From assembly GCF_019458805.1 (NCBI RefSeq), contig NZ_JAIBOA010000004.1, positions 62,001 through 126,000 of the forward strand: a stretch of 64,000 bases of DNA, in the 5' to 3' direction. This DNA comes from Actinomadura parmotrematis (lineage in GTDB: Bacteria > Actinomycetota > Actinomycetes > Streptosporangiales > Streptosporangiaceae). Each line of letters opens with the position of its first letter. The stretch's first letter is position 1. The notes below the pieces were generated by a model. It saw nothing but the letters and a program-made list of their open reading frames with translations. It did not search any database and was not told where the DNA came from. Both the position numbers and the translations under genes were made by a program. Positions 16,424 to 24,696 of this stretch are shown piece by piece.

Positions 16424-17848
16424 GTGCTACTGACGATCACGACCACCCGGCATCCGGCCGATGACCTGGGCTTCCTGCTGCACAAGCACCCCGCGCGGAT
16501 GCAGAGCTTCGAGCAGTCCTTCGGCACCGCGCACGTGTTCTACCCCGAGGCGGGGCCCGAGCGGTGCACGGCGGCGCTGATGCTGGACGTCGACCCGGTG
16601 CGGCTCGTGCGCACGCGCGGACGGAACACGCCCGACTTCTCGCTCGGCCAGTACGTCAACGACCGCCCGTACGCGGCGTCGTCGCTGCTGGCGTCGGCGA
16701 TGGCGAACGTCTTCCGCACCGCGATGCGGGGCCGCTGTGACTCCCGGCCCGACCTCGCCGACACCGAGATCCCGCTGACCGTCACCCTGCCCGCGCTGCC
16801 CTGCCGGGGCGGTCCCGCGCAGGCCGAGCGGTTCTTCGCCCCGCTCGGCTGGCGGGTGGACGCGCGCGCCGTGCCGCTGGACGAGGCTTTCCCCTCCTGG
16901 GGTGACTCCCGGTACGTGTCGCTGACCCTCACCGGCGAGCTGCGCCTCGCCGACGCGCTCAACCAGCTCTACGTCCTGCTGCCGGTGCTGGACGAGAGCA
17001 AGCACTACTGGCTCGCGCCCGACGAGGTCGACAAGCTGATCCGCGCGGGCGGCGGCTGGCTCGCCGCGCACCCCGAGCGCGGCGCGATCACCCGCCGGTA
17101 CCTGTCGAACAAGCGCGGCCTGGTGCGCGCCGCCCTCGGCCGCCTCGCGGGCGTCGACCAGGCGCCCGACGAGGCGCTGTCGCAGCCCGAGATCGACGAC
17201 GAGGGCCCCGACGCCGCCGGGACCGCCGACACCGCCGAGACCGCCGGGGCTGCGCCGGAGCCGCGGACCCCGCTCGCCGAGCTGCGCGTCCGCGCCGTCC
17301 TCGCGGCCCTGCACGAGGAGGGCGCGAGCAGCGTCATCGACCTCGGCTGCGGCTCGGGCCGGCTGCTGGCGCGCCTCGCGGACGACGCCGCGTTCACCGA
17401 GGTCAGCGGCGCCGACGTGTCCTACCGCGCCGTCGAGATCGCCCGCCGCCGCACGGCCGGCGCGCGCCGCGTCCGGGAGGTGTTCCAGGGCGCCCTGACC
17501 TACGCCGACGCGCGGTTCGGCGACCACGACGCCGCGGTGCTGATGGAGGTCGTCGAGCACATCGACCCGCCGCGCCTGGGCGCCGTCGCGCGCGTGGTGT
17601 TCGGCGGCGCCCGCCCCCGCGTCGTGGTGGTCACCACCCCGAACGCGGAGTACAACGTCCACTACGAGGGCCTCGCGCCGGGCGCGATGCGCCACCCCGA
17701 CCACCGCTTCGAGTGGACGCGCGCCGAGTTCGGCGCGTGGGCCGACGGGGTCTGCGCCGCCCACGGCTACCGCGTCCGGTACGTCCCGGTCGGCGACGCC
17801 GACCCGGCCGCCGGCGCCCCGACCCAGATGGGGGTGTTCGTCCGATGA
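16424..17848 (+). CDS. hen1: 3' terminal RNA ribose 2'-O-methyltransferase Hen1
   Basis: 474 residues. An N-terminal bacterial Hen1-specific domain (about 1-245, LLTITTTRHPADDLGFLLHKHP at the start) activates ligation by its Pnkp partner in the known system. The C-terminal methyltransferase has the SAM loop VIDLGCGSGRLL near residue 304 and the Mg-binding ExxEH motif (MEVVEHID) near 375. It methylates the 2'-OH at the 3' end of cleaved RNA before ligation, making repaired RNA resistant to re-cleavage by ribotoxins. GTG start; overlaps pnkp by ATGA, so the two are translationally coupled. An acidic Ala/Thr linker (about 245-285) joins the halves. Confidence 0.96.
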   Translation: MLLTITTTRHPADDLGFLLHKHPARMQSFEQSFGTAHVFYPEAGPERCTAALMLDVDPVRLVRTRGRNTPDFSLGQYVNDRPYAASSLLASAMANVFRTAMRGRCDSRPDLADTEIPLTVTLPALPCRGGPAQAERFFAPLGWRVDARAVPLDEAFPSWGDSRYVSLTLTGELRLADALNQLYVLLPVLDESKHYWLAPDEVDKLIRAGGGWLAAHPERGAITRRYLSNKRGLVRAALGRLAGVDQAPDEALSQPEIDDEGPDAAGTADTAETAGAAPEPRTPLAELRVRAVLAALHEEGASSVIDLGCGSGRLLARLADDAAFTEVSGADVSYRAVEIARRRTAGARRVREVFQGALTYADARFGDHDAAVLMEVVEHIDPPRLGAVARVVFGGARPRVVVVTTPNAEYNVHYEGLAPGAMRHPDHRFEWTRAEFGAWADGVCAAHGYRVRYVPVGDADPAAGAPTQMGVFVR

Positions 17849-20385
17849 CCCGCGAGCTGAGGATCCCCGCGACCGGGCTGGTCGTGCTGGTCGGGGTGTC
17901 GGGATCGGGCAAGTCGCACTTCGCCCGCCGCCACTTCCTGCCGTCCCAGGTGATCTCGTCCGACTACTGCCGCGCCGTCGTCAGCGACGACGAGAACGAC
18001 CAGTCGGCCACCGGCGACGCGTTCGCGCTGCTGCACCACATCGTCGGCATCCGGCTGCGCCGCGGCCTGCTCACCGTCGTGGACGCCACCAACGTGCAGC
18101 CGCGCTCGCGCGAGTCGCTGCTGCACGTCGCCAAGGAGCACGACGTCCTGTCGGCGGCGATCGTGCTGGACGTCCCGCCGGAGGTCGCCGCCGAGCGCAA
18201 CCGGACGCGCCCCGACCGCGACTTCGGCGACCACGTCGTCCCGCGCCAGCACCGCGAGCTGCGCCGCGGCATGCGCTCGCTGCACCGCGAGTTCAAGCGC
18301 GTGCACGTGCTGGCGGGCGACGACATCGACACCGCCGTCCTCGTCCGCGAGAGGCCGTGGAACGACCGCCGCGACCTCACCGGCCCGTTCGACGTCATCG
18401 GCGACGTGCACGGCTGCCGCGCCGAGCTGGAGGACCTGCTCGGCGATCTCGGTTACGAGATCGAGCACGACGCGGAGGGCCGCGCCGCCGGCGCGCACCA
18501 CCCCGGCGGCCGCACCGCGGTGTTCGTCGGCGACCTGGTCGACCGCGGCCCCGACACCCCGGGCGTGCTGCGCCTCGCCATGGGCATGGTCGCGGCCGGC
18601 GACGCGCTCTGCGTGTCGGGCAACCACGAGGCCAAGCTGCTGAAGGCGCTCGCCGGCCGCAAGGTGCGCGTCGCGCACGGCCTCGCCGAGTCGCTGGAGC
18701 AGCTCGCCGCCGAGGACGCGGCGTTCCGCGACGCCGCGCGCGCCTTCATGGACGGCCTCATCAGCCACTACGTCCTGGACGGCGGGCGGCTCGTCGTCGC
18801 GCACGCCGGGCTGAAGGAGAGCTACCACGGCCGCACCTCCGGCCGCGTCCGCTCGTTCGCGCTCTACGGCGACACCACCGGCGAGACCGACGAGTACGGG
18901 CTGCCCGTCCGCTACCCGTGGGCGCGCGAGTACCGGGGCGCCGCCATGGTCGTCTACGGGCACACGCCCGTCCCCGACACCGAGTGGATCAACAACACGC
19001 TCTGCCTGGACACCGGCGTGGTGTTCGGCGGGAAGCTGTCGGCGCTGCGCTACCCCGAGCGCGAGATCGTCGCGGTGCCGGCGCGGCGGCAGTGGTACGA
19101 GCCGACCCGGCCGCTGGCCGCGGCGCCCGACGCCCGCGACATCGACGACCTGAAGATCGACGACGTGCTGGACGCCGGCGGCGTGGAGACCGCGCTGCTC
19201 GGCCGCGTCACCGTCCGCGAGGAGAACGCGCTCGCCGCGCTGGAGGTGATGAGCCGGTTCGCCATCGACCCGCGCTGGCTCGCCTACCTGCCGCCGACGA
19301 TGGCGCCCGCCGCCACCTCCAAGGAGGAGGGGTACCTGGAGCACCCGGCCGAGGCGCTCGCCGCCTACCGGGACGCGGGCGTGCGGCGGGTGATCTGCGA
19401 GGAGAAGCACATGGGCTCGCGGGCGATCACGGTGGTGTGCCGCGACGCGGCGACCGCCGAGAGCGCCTTCGGCGTGCGCGACGGCTCGACCGGCGCCCTC
19501 TACACCCGCACCGGCCGCGCGTTCTTCCGCGACCCGGCGCGCACCGCCGCCGTCCTCGACCGGGTGCGGGACGCGGTCGGCGCGGCGGGCCTGTGGGACG
19601 AGCTGGACACCGGCTGGCTCGTCCTGGACGGCGAGCTGCTGCCCTGGTCGGTGAAGGCGATGGACCTGATCCGCGGCCAGTACGCGGCGACCGGGGCCGC
19701 CGCCCGCGCGGCGCTGCCCGCCGCGTCCGAGGCGCTCGCCCGCGCCGCCGCGCGCGGCGTGGACGTCGGCGGCCTCGGCGAGCGCACCGAGCGGCGCGCC
19801 GCCAACGCCGGCCTGTTCCGCGACGCCTACGCCCGCTACTGCTGGGACGTCGACGGCCTGGACGGGATCGCGCTCGCCCCGTTCCAGGTGCTCGCCGGGA
19901 ACGGGCACGCCTGGGCGACCGAGCGCGACCACGTGTGGCACATGGAGGTCGCCGAGCGGCTCGCCGCCGCCGACGCCTCCGGGCTGATCCGGCCGACCGC
20001 CTGGCGGACCGCCGACCTGGACTCGCCCGACAGTGAGAAGGCGGTGACCGAATGGTGGGAGAAGTGCACCGCCGAGGGCGGTGAGGGCATGGTGGTGAAG
20101 CCGCTCGGCCCGCTCCCCGACGACCGCCGCGTCCAGCCCGGCCTGAAGTGCCGGGGCCGCGAGTACCTGCGCATCATCTACGGGCCCGACTACACCGAGC
20201 CCGCCCACCTGGACCGGCTGCGCGCCCGGTCGCTCGGCCGCAAGCGCTCGCTCGCCACGCGCGAGCACGCCCTCGGCGTCGAGGCGCTGCACCGCCTCGT
20301 CGGCGGCGAGCCGCTCTGGCGCCGCCACCAGGCGGTGTTCGCGGTGCTGGCGCTGGAGTCCGAGCCGGTCGACCCGCGCCTGTAG
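17845..20385 (+). CDS. pnkp: Bacterial polynucleotide kinase-phosphatase-ligase Pnkp (RNA repair)
   Basis: 846 residues from the ATG overlapping the hen1 stop. Three modules: kinase with P-loop GVSGSGKS (about 16-23); metallophosphatase with GDVHG (about 185), GDLVDRG (about 229) and GNHE (about 259); and a ligase-like nucleotidyltransferase with the KxxG motif in EEKHMGSR (about 518). Together with Hen1 it heals and seals broken tRNAs and other RNAs: 5' phosphorylation, 3' end cleaning, adenylation and ligation, as established for Clostridium thermocellum Pnkp/Hen1. All active-site motifs appear intact. The frame is open upstream into hen1, but the ATGA overlap defines the start. Confidence 0.96.
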   Translation: MTRELRIPATGLVVLVGVSGSGKSHFARRHFLPSQVISSDYCRAVVSDDENDQSATGDAFALLHHIVGIRLRRGLLTVVDATNVQPRSRESLLHVAKEHDVLSAAIVLDVPPEVAAERNRTRPDRDFGDHVVPRQHRELRRGMRSLHREFKRVHVLAGDDIDTAVLVRERPWNDRRDLTGPFDVIGDVHGCRAELEDLLGDLGYEIEHDAEGRAAGAHHPGGRTAVFVGDLVDRGPDTPGVLRLAMGMVAAGDALCVSGNHEAKLLKALAGRKVRVAHGLAESLEQLAAEDAAFRDAARAFMDGLISHYVLDGGRLVVAHAGLKESYHGRTSGRVRSFALYGDTTGETDEYGLPVRYPWAREYRGAAMVVYGHTPVPDTEWINNTLCLDTGVVFGGKLSALRYPEREIVAVPARRQWYEPTRPLAAAPDARDIDDLKIDDVLDAGGVETALLGRVTVREENALAALEVMSRFAIDPRWLAYLPPTMAPAATSKEEGYLEHPAEALAAYRDAGVRRVICEEKHMGSRAITVVCRDAATAESAFGVRDGSTGALYTRTGRAFFRDPARTAAVLDRVRDAVGAAGLWDELDTGWLVLDGELLPWSVKAMDLIRGQYAATGAAARAALPAASEALARAAARGVDVGGLGERTERRAANAGLFRDAYARYCWDVDGLDGIALAPFQVLAGNGHAWATERDHVWHMEVAERLAAADASGLIRPTAWRTADLDSPDSEKAVTEWWEKCTAEGGEGMVVKPLGPLPDDRRVQPGLKCRGREYLRIIYGPDYTEPAHLDRLRARSLGRKRSLATREHALGVEALHRLVGGEPLWRRHQAVFAVLALESEPVDPRL

Positions 20386-20396
20386 GGGGCGCCGCC

Positions 20397-20431
20397 CGGC
20401 GGGGCCACCGCGGTCCGCGGTGGCCCCGCCG
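20397..20431. terminator. Bidirectional GC hairpin after pnkp
   Basis: Near-continuous palindrome (CGGCGGGGCCACCGCGG and its complement) centred at 20414, between the convergent pnkp and zinc-ribbon genes. Confidence 0.75.
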
Positions 20432-20446
20432 CCCGGATGGGGTCGC

Positions 20447-20716
20447 TCAGGTGGAGAAGAGCATGTGGAACATGCTGCCGTGGTGCCCGCGGTGGTGCTG
20501 GGGGTGGTGATGGTGGTGCACCTGCGCGGGGGCGCCCCAGGCGGGCGCCGACGACGGCGGCGGCGGGGGAGCCGCGTTGTAGCCGGCCTCCATGCGGCTG
20601 AGGGCCTCCAGCTCGCCGTAGTCGAGGAAGATGCCGCGGCAGTTGTCGCATTGCTCGATGTGGACGCCGTTGCGGGTGTAGGTCCGCATCACGCCACGGC
20701 ACTTGGGACAGTGCAT
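20447..20716 (-). CDS. TFIIB-type zinc-ribbon small protein with His-rich tail
   Basis: 89 residues. The N-terminal zinc ribbon CPKC...CDNC (about residues 3-27; HCPKCRGVM, EQCDNCRGIFLDYGELEAL) matches the zf-TFIIB family of bacterial small proteins. The C-terminal tail contains HHHHH-PQHHRGHHGSMFHM. The family role is unknown; a metal- or nucleic-acid-binding function is inferred from the ribbon. Confidence 0.85.
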   Translation of the reverse strand: MHCPKCRGVMRTYTRNGVHIEQCDNCRGIFLDYGELEALSRMEAGYNAAPPPPPSSAPAWGAPAQVHHHHHPQHHRGHHGSMFHMLFST

Positions 20717-20798
20717 CGCCTTGCCGTCCTTTCGCAGTGGTCCAGATCGGTCTGGACCCCCAGGTAAGAGGTAAATCTAGGGCAGTACTCCCGCCACG

Positions 20799-21650
20799 TC
20801 ATGCGGGAAGGCCGCTCCGCGCGATGCGGGCGCAGGCGCCGACGAGCGCCCGCTCCGGCCCTTCCAGCTCGCGTTCCCCCTCCCGTGCCGATATGACGCA
20901 CGTGGCGGCGATCTGGATCGCCAGAGTTCGGGCCGGAACGTCCAGGACGTTCCACGGGTCGGCGGGCAGCGGGCCGCCGGCGTCCCGGTAGGCGCCGGTG
21001 AGGCGCGCCCAGTCGCGCGGGTCGAGGACGCCCGCCAGGTAGAGCGCGGCGGGCCGGGCCAGGTCCCAGGCGGGATCGCCGGTGCCGAGGTCCTCGACGT
21101 CGATGAGCCGCCACCCCGCCGCCGTCCGCACGAGCTGCCCGAGATGCCAGTCGCCGTGCACGAGGGCCGTGCCCGGGGAGGGCGGCGCGGCGCCCGCCCG
21201 GATCCAGGGCGGCAGCGTGGCGAACGCGGCGCGGACGGTGTCCTCGTCCGCGCCGCCGCCGAGGCGCCCGACGAGCCGCGCGGCGCGGTCGGGGCGGCCG
21301 CACGGCGGCGTCCCCTCGGGGACGGGCGCGCGGTGCAGCCGGGCGAGGAGGCGCCCGCCCTCCTCCCATGGCGGGTCGGCGGACGGGTCGACGGGCGCGC
21401 CGTAGGGCCAGCGCGTGACCGTCCGCCCGGCCGCCTCCAGGGGCGGTCCGAGCGGCGCGAGCAGCAGGTCCGGCAGGGCCGCCGCGACCCGCAGCCGCGC
21501 CGCGAGCGCCGGGCCGGTGTCGCGGTCGGCCTGGTGCGCCTTGGCGACGGCGCCGCCGGCGCGCACCACCAGCACGCCGTGCCGGTCGTACAGGACGCTC
21601 GGCTCGCCGGGGCCGGCGAGCTCCGCCAGCCGGTCGAACAGTTCGGGCAT
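20799..21650 (-). CDS. Aminoglycoside phosphotransferase (APH)-family small-molecule kinase
   Basis: 283 residues from the ATG at 21650. Kinase-like fold with the catalytic loop LVHGDWHLGQLV (about 179-190) and the metal-binding block LIDVEDLGTGDPAWDLA (about 198-214). The usual Asn of HGDxHxxN is Gln here. The P-loop region is short. The family covers antibiotic kinases and metabolic kinases; nothing here shows an antibiotic substrate. Stands alone between two convergent-type neighbours. Confidence 0.85.
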   Translation of the reverse strand: MPELFDRLAELAGPGEPSVLYDRHGVLVVRAGGAVAKAHQADRDTGPALAARLRVAAALPDLLLAPLGPPLEAAGRTVTRWPYGAPVDPSADPPWEEGGRLLARLHRAPVPEGTPPCGRPDRAARLVGRLGGGADEDTVRAAFATLPPWIRAGAAPPSPGTALVHGDWHLGQLVRTAAGWRLIDVEDLGTGDPAWDLARPAALYLAGVLDPRDWARLTGAYRDAGGPLPADPWNVLDVPARTLAIQIAATCVISAREGERELEGPERALVGACARIARSGLPA

Positions 21651-21721
21651 CGGGCCAGTCAACCACCGCGCCCCGCCCCCCGCCGCGCGGGCGGCGGCGG
21701 GGGACGGGGCGCGGGGGCGGC

Positions 21722-24490
21722 TCAGCGGTCGTACACCTCGAACGCGTACAGCGAGTACCCGTAGGCGGTGGCCCGCTTGGTCCCGTACACCCGCACGTAG
21801 CGGGCGGTCGCCGGGGTGAAGGCGAGCCAGTCGGCGCCGCCGTCGCCGCCGGTGCGGGTCGCCCGGGTCGTCCAGGTCGTCCCGTCCGCCGACGTTTGGA
21901 TCTTGTAGTCCTTGGCGTAGGCCGCCTCCCAGCGCAGCACGACGCCGCCGACCTGCCGCGCCTGGCCGAGGTCGACCTGGAGCCACTGCGGGTCGGCCTT
22001 CTTGCTCGACCAGCGCGTGGTCGCCGAGCCGTCCACGGCCTTGGCGGCCTCCAGCCCCGCCTTCTCCACGCTGGACGCCTTGGCGGCCTTCTTCAGCGCC
22101 AGGTCGGTCTTCGGCCGGTAGGTGGCGGTGAGGGTGACGTCGTCGCCGACGGTGATGTTGTGCGCCGACGCCTTGCCGTCCGACCAGCCGGCGAACTCGT
22201 ACAGCGTCCGGCCGACGAGCTGGGTCTTGGTCGGCGCCGACACCGACACGTCCGAGCCGGTGATGACCGTTCCGGTGAACGGCGCCGCCTTGCTGGTCTC
22301 CAGCAGCGTCAGCGGGATGCCCGCGGGGCTGCTGACCAGCTTGACGGTGCTGGTCCTCGGGTGCAGCTCCACGCTCTTGGTGTCGCTCAGCCCGTCGGCG
22401 TCGGTGGCGGTGAGCCGCAGCTCCAGCCACGAGGGGTACTCGTGGTCGGGGGCGACGAACGACCCGGTCGCGCCGCTCTGCCCGGTGACGGTGTGGGTGT
22501 GGCAGTTGCTCGGGCAGTGGTGCATGATGATCTGCCAGTTCAGCGCGGTGCCGGTGAGCGCGCCGTCCTCGGGGTCGGTCGCGCCGCCGGCGAAGGCGAT
22601 GGTGTCGCCGACCTTCCAGGCGGCGGTCGCGTCCGGGACGTCGATCCGCGCGACCGGCGGGGACGACCCGGCGGTGATCACCTGGGTCGCGGTGTCGGAC
22701 GCGCCCTTGGCGTCGGTCACCTTCAGGCCCACGGTGTGCCTGCCCTTGCCGGTGAACGTCGTGCTCGCCGTCGCGCCGGTCGCGTCGTCGTAGTCGCCGT
22801 CGCCGTCGAGGTCCCAGGCGTAGGCGAGCGGCAGGTTCCCGTCGGCGTCGGTGGACGCCGACCCGTCGAGCTCCACGTCCAGGGGGACGGGGCCGCTCGT
22901 CACGTCGGACTTGATGGTGGCGACCGGCGGGTTGTTGACGCCGTTGTAGACGAAGTGCACGATGCGGCCGCCGAGGATGTCGGCGCCGTACAGGTCGCCG
23001 TTCGGGCCCGCCTGGAGGTCGACGATGCCGCCGGCGTCCGGCGCGAACGTCTCGATCCTGGTCTTGTCGGGCAGGCCGTCGGCGCCCGGCTTCATCGCCC
23101 ACACGCACTTGCGGGCGTAGTCGGCGAAGAACAGGGCGCCCTTGTACTGGGCGGGGTAGAGCGAGCCGGCGTAGAACGCGGTGCCGCTGATGGACGAGCT
23201 GCCGGTGCCGCAGGTCTCGCCCGCCACGACCTTGTCGCTGTGCTTGTAGGCGAAGCGCGGCTGGATCATCGCGCTCGCGCCCGCCTTGTAGAGGTTCTCG
23301 CAGACGTTCAGGTTCGCGCCGTCGTAGCCGGGGGTGCGGCCGGCGTTCTCGTAGCAGGGCCAGCCGAAGTTGCGGACCTCGGCGGTCGGGGCCGGGATCC
23401 GGTCGATCTCCTCCCAGGTGGTGTAGCCGACGTCGCCGAGCCAGACCTCGTCGGTGCCCGGCCGCACGGTGAACCGGAACGGGTTGCGCAGGCCGTAGGC
23501 GACGATCCGCTTGGCGTTCTCGTCGCCGGTCGTGGTGGGGTTGCCCGCGGCGGCCTTGCCGGTGTCGGGGTCGATCCGGATGATCGTCCCGTCGAGGGTG
23601 GTCGGGTCGGCGGGGGTGCGCCGGTCCTGGGCGCGCAGCGCGCCGCCCTCGCCGGTCGGCGCGGTGAGCGCGGTGCCGGCGGCCTTCGGCGGGTCGCCGC
23701 AGGCGTTGTTCTTCTGCCCGTAGTCGGCGTACTGGAAGCTCGCGCCGTCGCCGCCGCCCGCGAACAGCTTGCCGTCCCGGCCGAAGGCCAGCGTGCCGAC
23801 CGAGTGGCTGGAGAACTGCTGGCACCAGTCCTCCAGCAGGACCTTCTCGGTGACGGGCCCGGTGTCCGCGCGGTCGGCGAGGGCGCCCTGCGCCTTGTCC
23901 TCGGGCGACAGGACCGAGATGCGGCCCGCGACGACGCAGCCCTGGTTGTTGGCGCCGGGCGGGTCGGGGCACTGGTCGTTGGTGCCGTCGGCCGACGGCC
24001 AGCGCGGGAACGTCCCGCCCATCTGGCCGTTGTAGGTGTAGATGACGTAGATCCGCGGGTCGGCGGGGAAGTTCGGGTGCAGCGCGAGGCCGAGCAGGCC
24101 GCGGTCCCAGCCGTTGAACACCTGCGGCCGCAGGTCGGCGTAGACGCGGCCGGTGGTGTCGGTGAGGGAGTCGAACTCCTTGACGATGCCGCTCTTCTCG
24201 GCGACGAAGACCCGGCCGTCGGGGGAGAAGCGCACCGCGGTCGGCGCGGTGAGGCCCTTGAAGACCTCCTTCTCCTGGAAGTTGGCGGGCAGCGCCCGCG
24301 CGGCGCGCGGGTCGCCGACGACCGCCGCGAGGACGGCGGCGAGGATCACGGCCAGCGACAGCGCCACGCCCGGGCGGCTCCGCAGGGCGGCGCCGTGCGG
24401 AGCGCGGCCGGGCGGGACGGGGCGGCGGCGCGGGACGGGGGGCGGTCCAGCGGTCACGAGCGGTCCCTTCTGGGCCTTCGGCGAGGTCAT
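21722..24490 (-). CDS. Secreted PQQ-type sugar (glucose/sorbosone) dehydrogenase with PKD and F5/8-type C domains
   Basis: 922 residues. A twin-Arg-poor but basic leader and hydrophobic signal segment (about 43-68) precede a six-bladed soluble glucose/sorbosone dehydrogenase propeller (about 70-500: GLTAPTAVRFSPDGRVFVAE, WDRGLLGLALHPNF, RIDPDTGK). A PKD domain follows (about 515-600, YAWDLDGDGDYDDATG), further Ig-like domains, and a C-terminal discoidin/F5-8C carbohydrate-binding domain (about 790-922, AKAVDGSATTRWSSKKADPQWLQVDLG). Likely an extracellular enzyme oxidising sugars at polysaccharide surfaces. Cofactor assignment is by family. Confidence 0.88.
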   Translation of the reverse strand: MTSPKAQKGPLVTAGPPPVPRRRPVPPGRAPHGAALRSRPGVALSLAVILAAVLAAVVGDPRAARALPANFQEKEVFKGLTAPTAVRFSPDGRVFVAEKSGIVKEFDSLTDTTGRVYADLRPQVFNGWDRGLLGLALHPNFPADPRIYVIYTYNGQMGGTFPRWPSADGTNDQCPDPPGANNQGCVVAGRISVLSPEDKAQGALADRADTGPVTEKVLLEDWCQQFSSHSVGTLAFGRDGKLFAGGGDGASFQYADYGQKNNACGDPPKAAGTALTAPTGEGGALRAQDRRTPADPTTLDGTIIRIDPDTGKAAAGNPTTTGDENAKRIVAYGLRNPFRFTVRPGTDEVWLGDVGYTTWEEIDRIPAPTAEVRNFGWPCYENAGRTPGYDGANLNVCENLYKAGASAMIQPRFAYKHSDKVVAGETCGTGSSSISGTAFYAGSLYPAQYKGALFFADYARKCVWAMKPGADGLPDKTRIETFAPDAGGIVDLQAGPNGDLYGADILGGRIVHFVYNGVNNPPVATIKSDVTSGPVPLDVELDGSASTDADGNLPLAYAWDLDGDGDYDDATGATASTTFTGKGRHTVGLKVTDAKGASDTATQVITAGSSPPVARIDVPDATAAWKVGDTIAFAGGATDPEDGALTGTALNWQIIMHHCPSNCHTHTVTGQSGATGSFVAPDHEYPSWLELRLTATDADGLSDTKSVELHPRTSTVKLVSSPAGIPLTLLETSKAAPFTGTVITGSDVSVSAPTKTQLVGRTLYEFAGWSDGKASAHNITVGDDVTLTATYRPKTDLALKKAAKASSVEKAGLEAAKAVDGSATTRWSSKKADPQWLQVDLGQARQVGGVVLRWEAAYAKDYKIQTSADGTTWTTRATRTGGDGGADWLAFTPATARYVRVYGTKRATAYGYSLYAFEVYDR

Positions 24491-24696
24491 GGGGGTGGGG
24501 TCCTCCCGGAACGATGAACGATTTCGCGCGGTCGGGAGGGGGCGGGGCCAGAGGTGGCCAGGAGGTGAACCAGAACCTGTGATCCGGTCACTACTCTGCG
24601 GCGTCCTGCGCTAGTGGGGCGGGCTGACCTGCCCGTCGTCGCCGGCGTCCGATTCCTCTGGTCATCGGGGCAAAAGCGGATCTATAGTTTCGGGCT

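Noticed and set aside
17767..20328. 853-codon minus-strand open frame opposite pnkp
   Set aside because: Antisense shadow with biased composition; the plus frame carries all Pnkp motifs.
21896..24517. 873-codon plus-strand frame opposite the sugar dehydrogenase
   Set aside because: Val/Gly/Arg-rich shadow without domains; the minus frame has signal peptide, propeller, PKD and discoidin domains.
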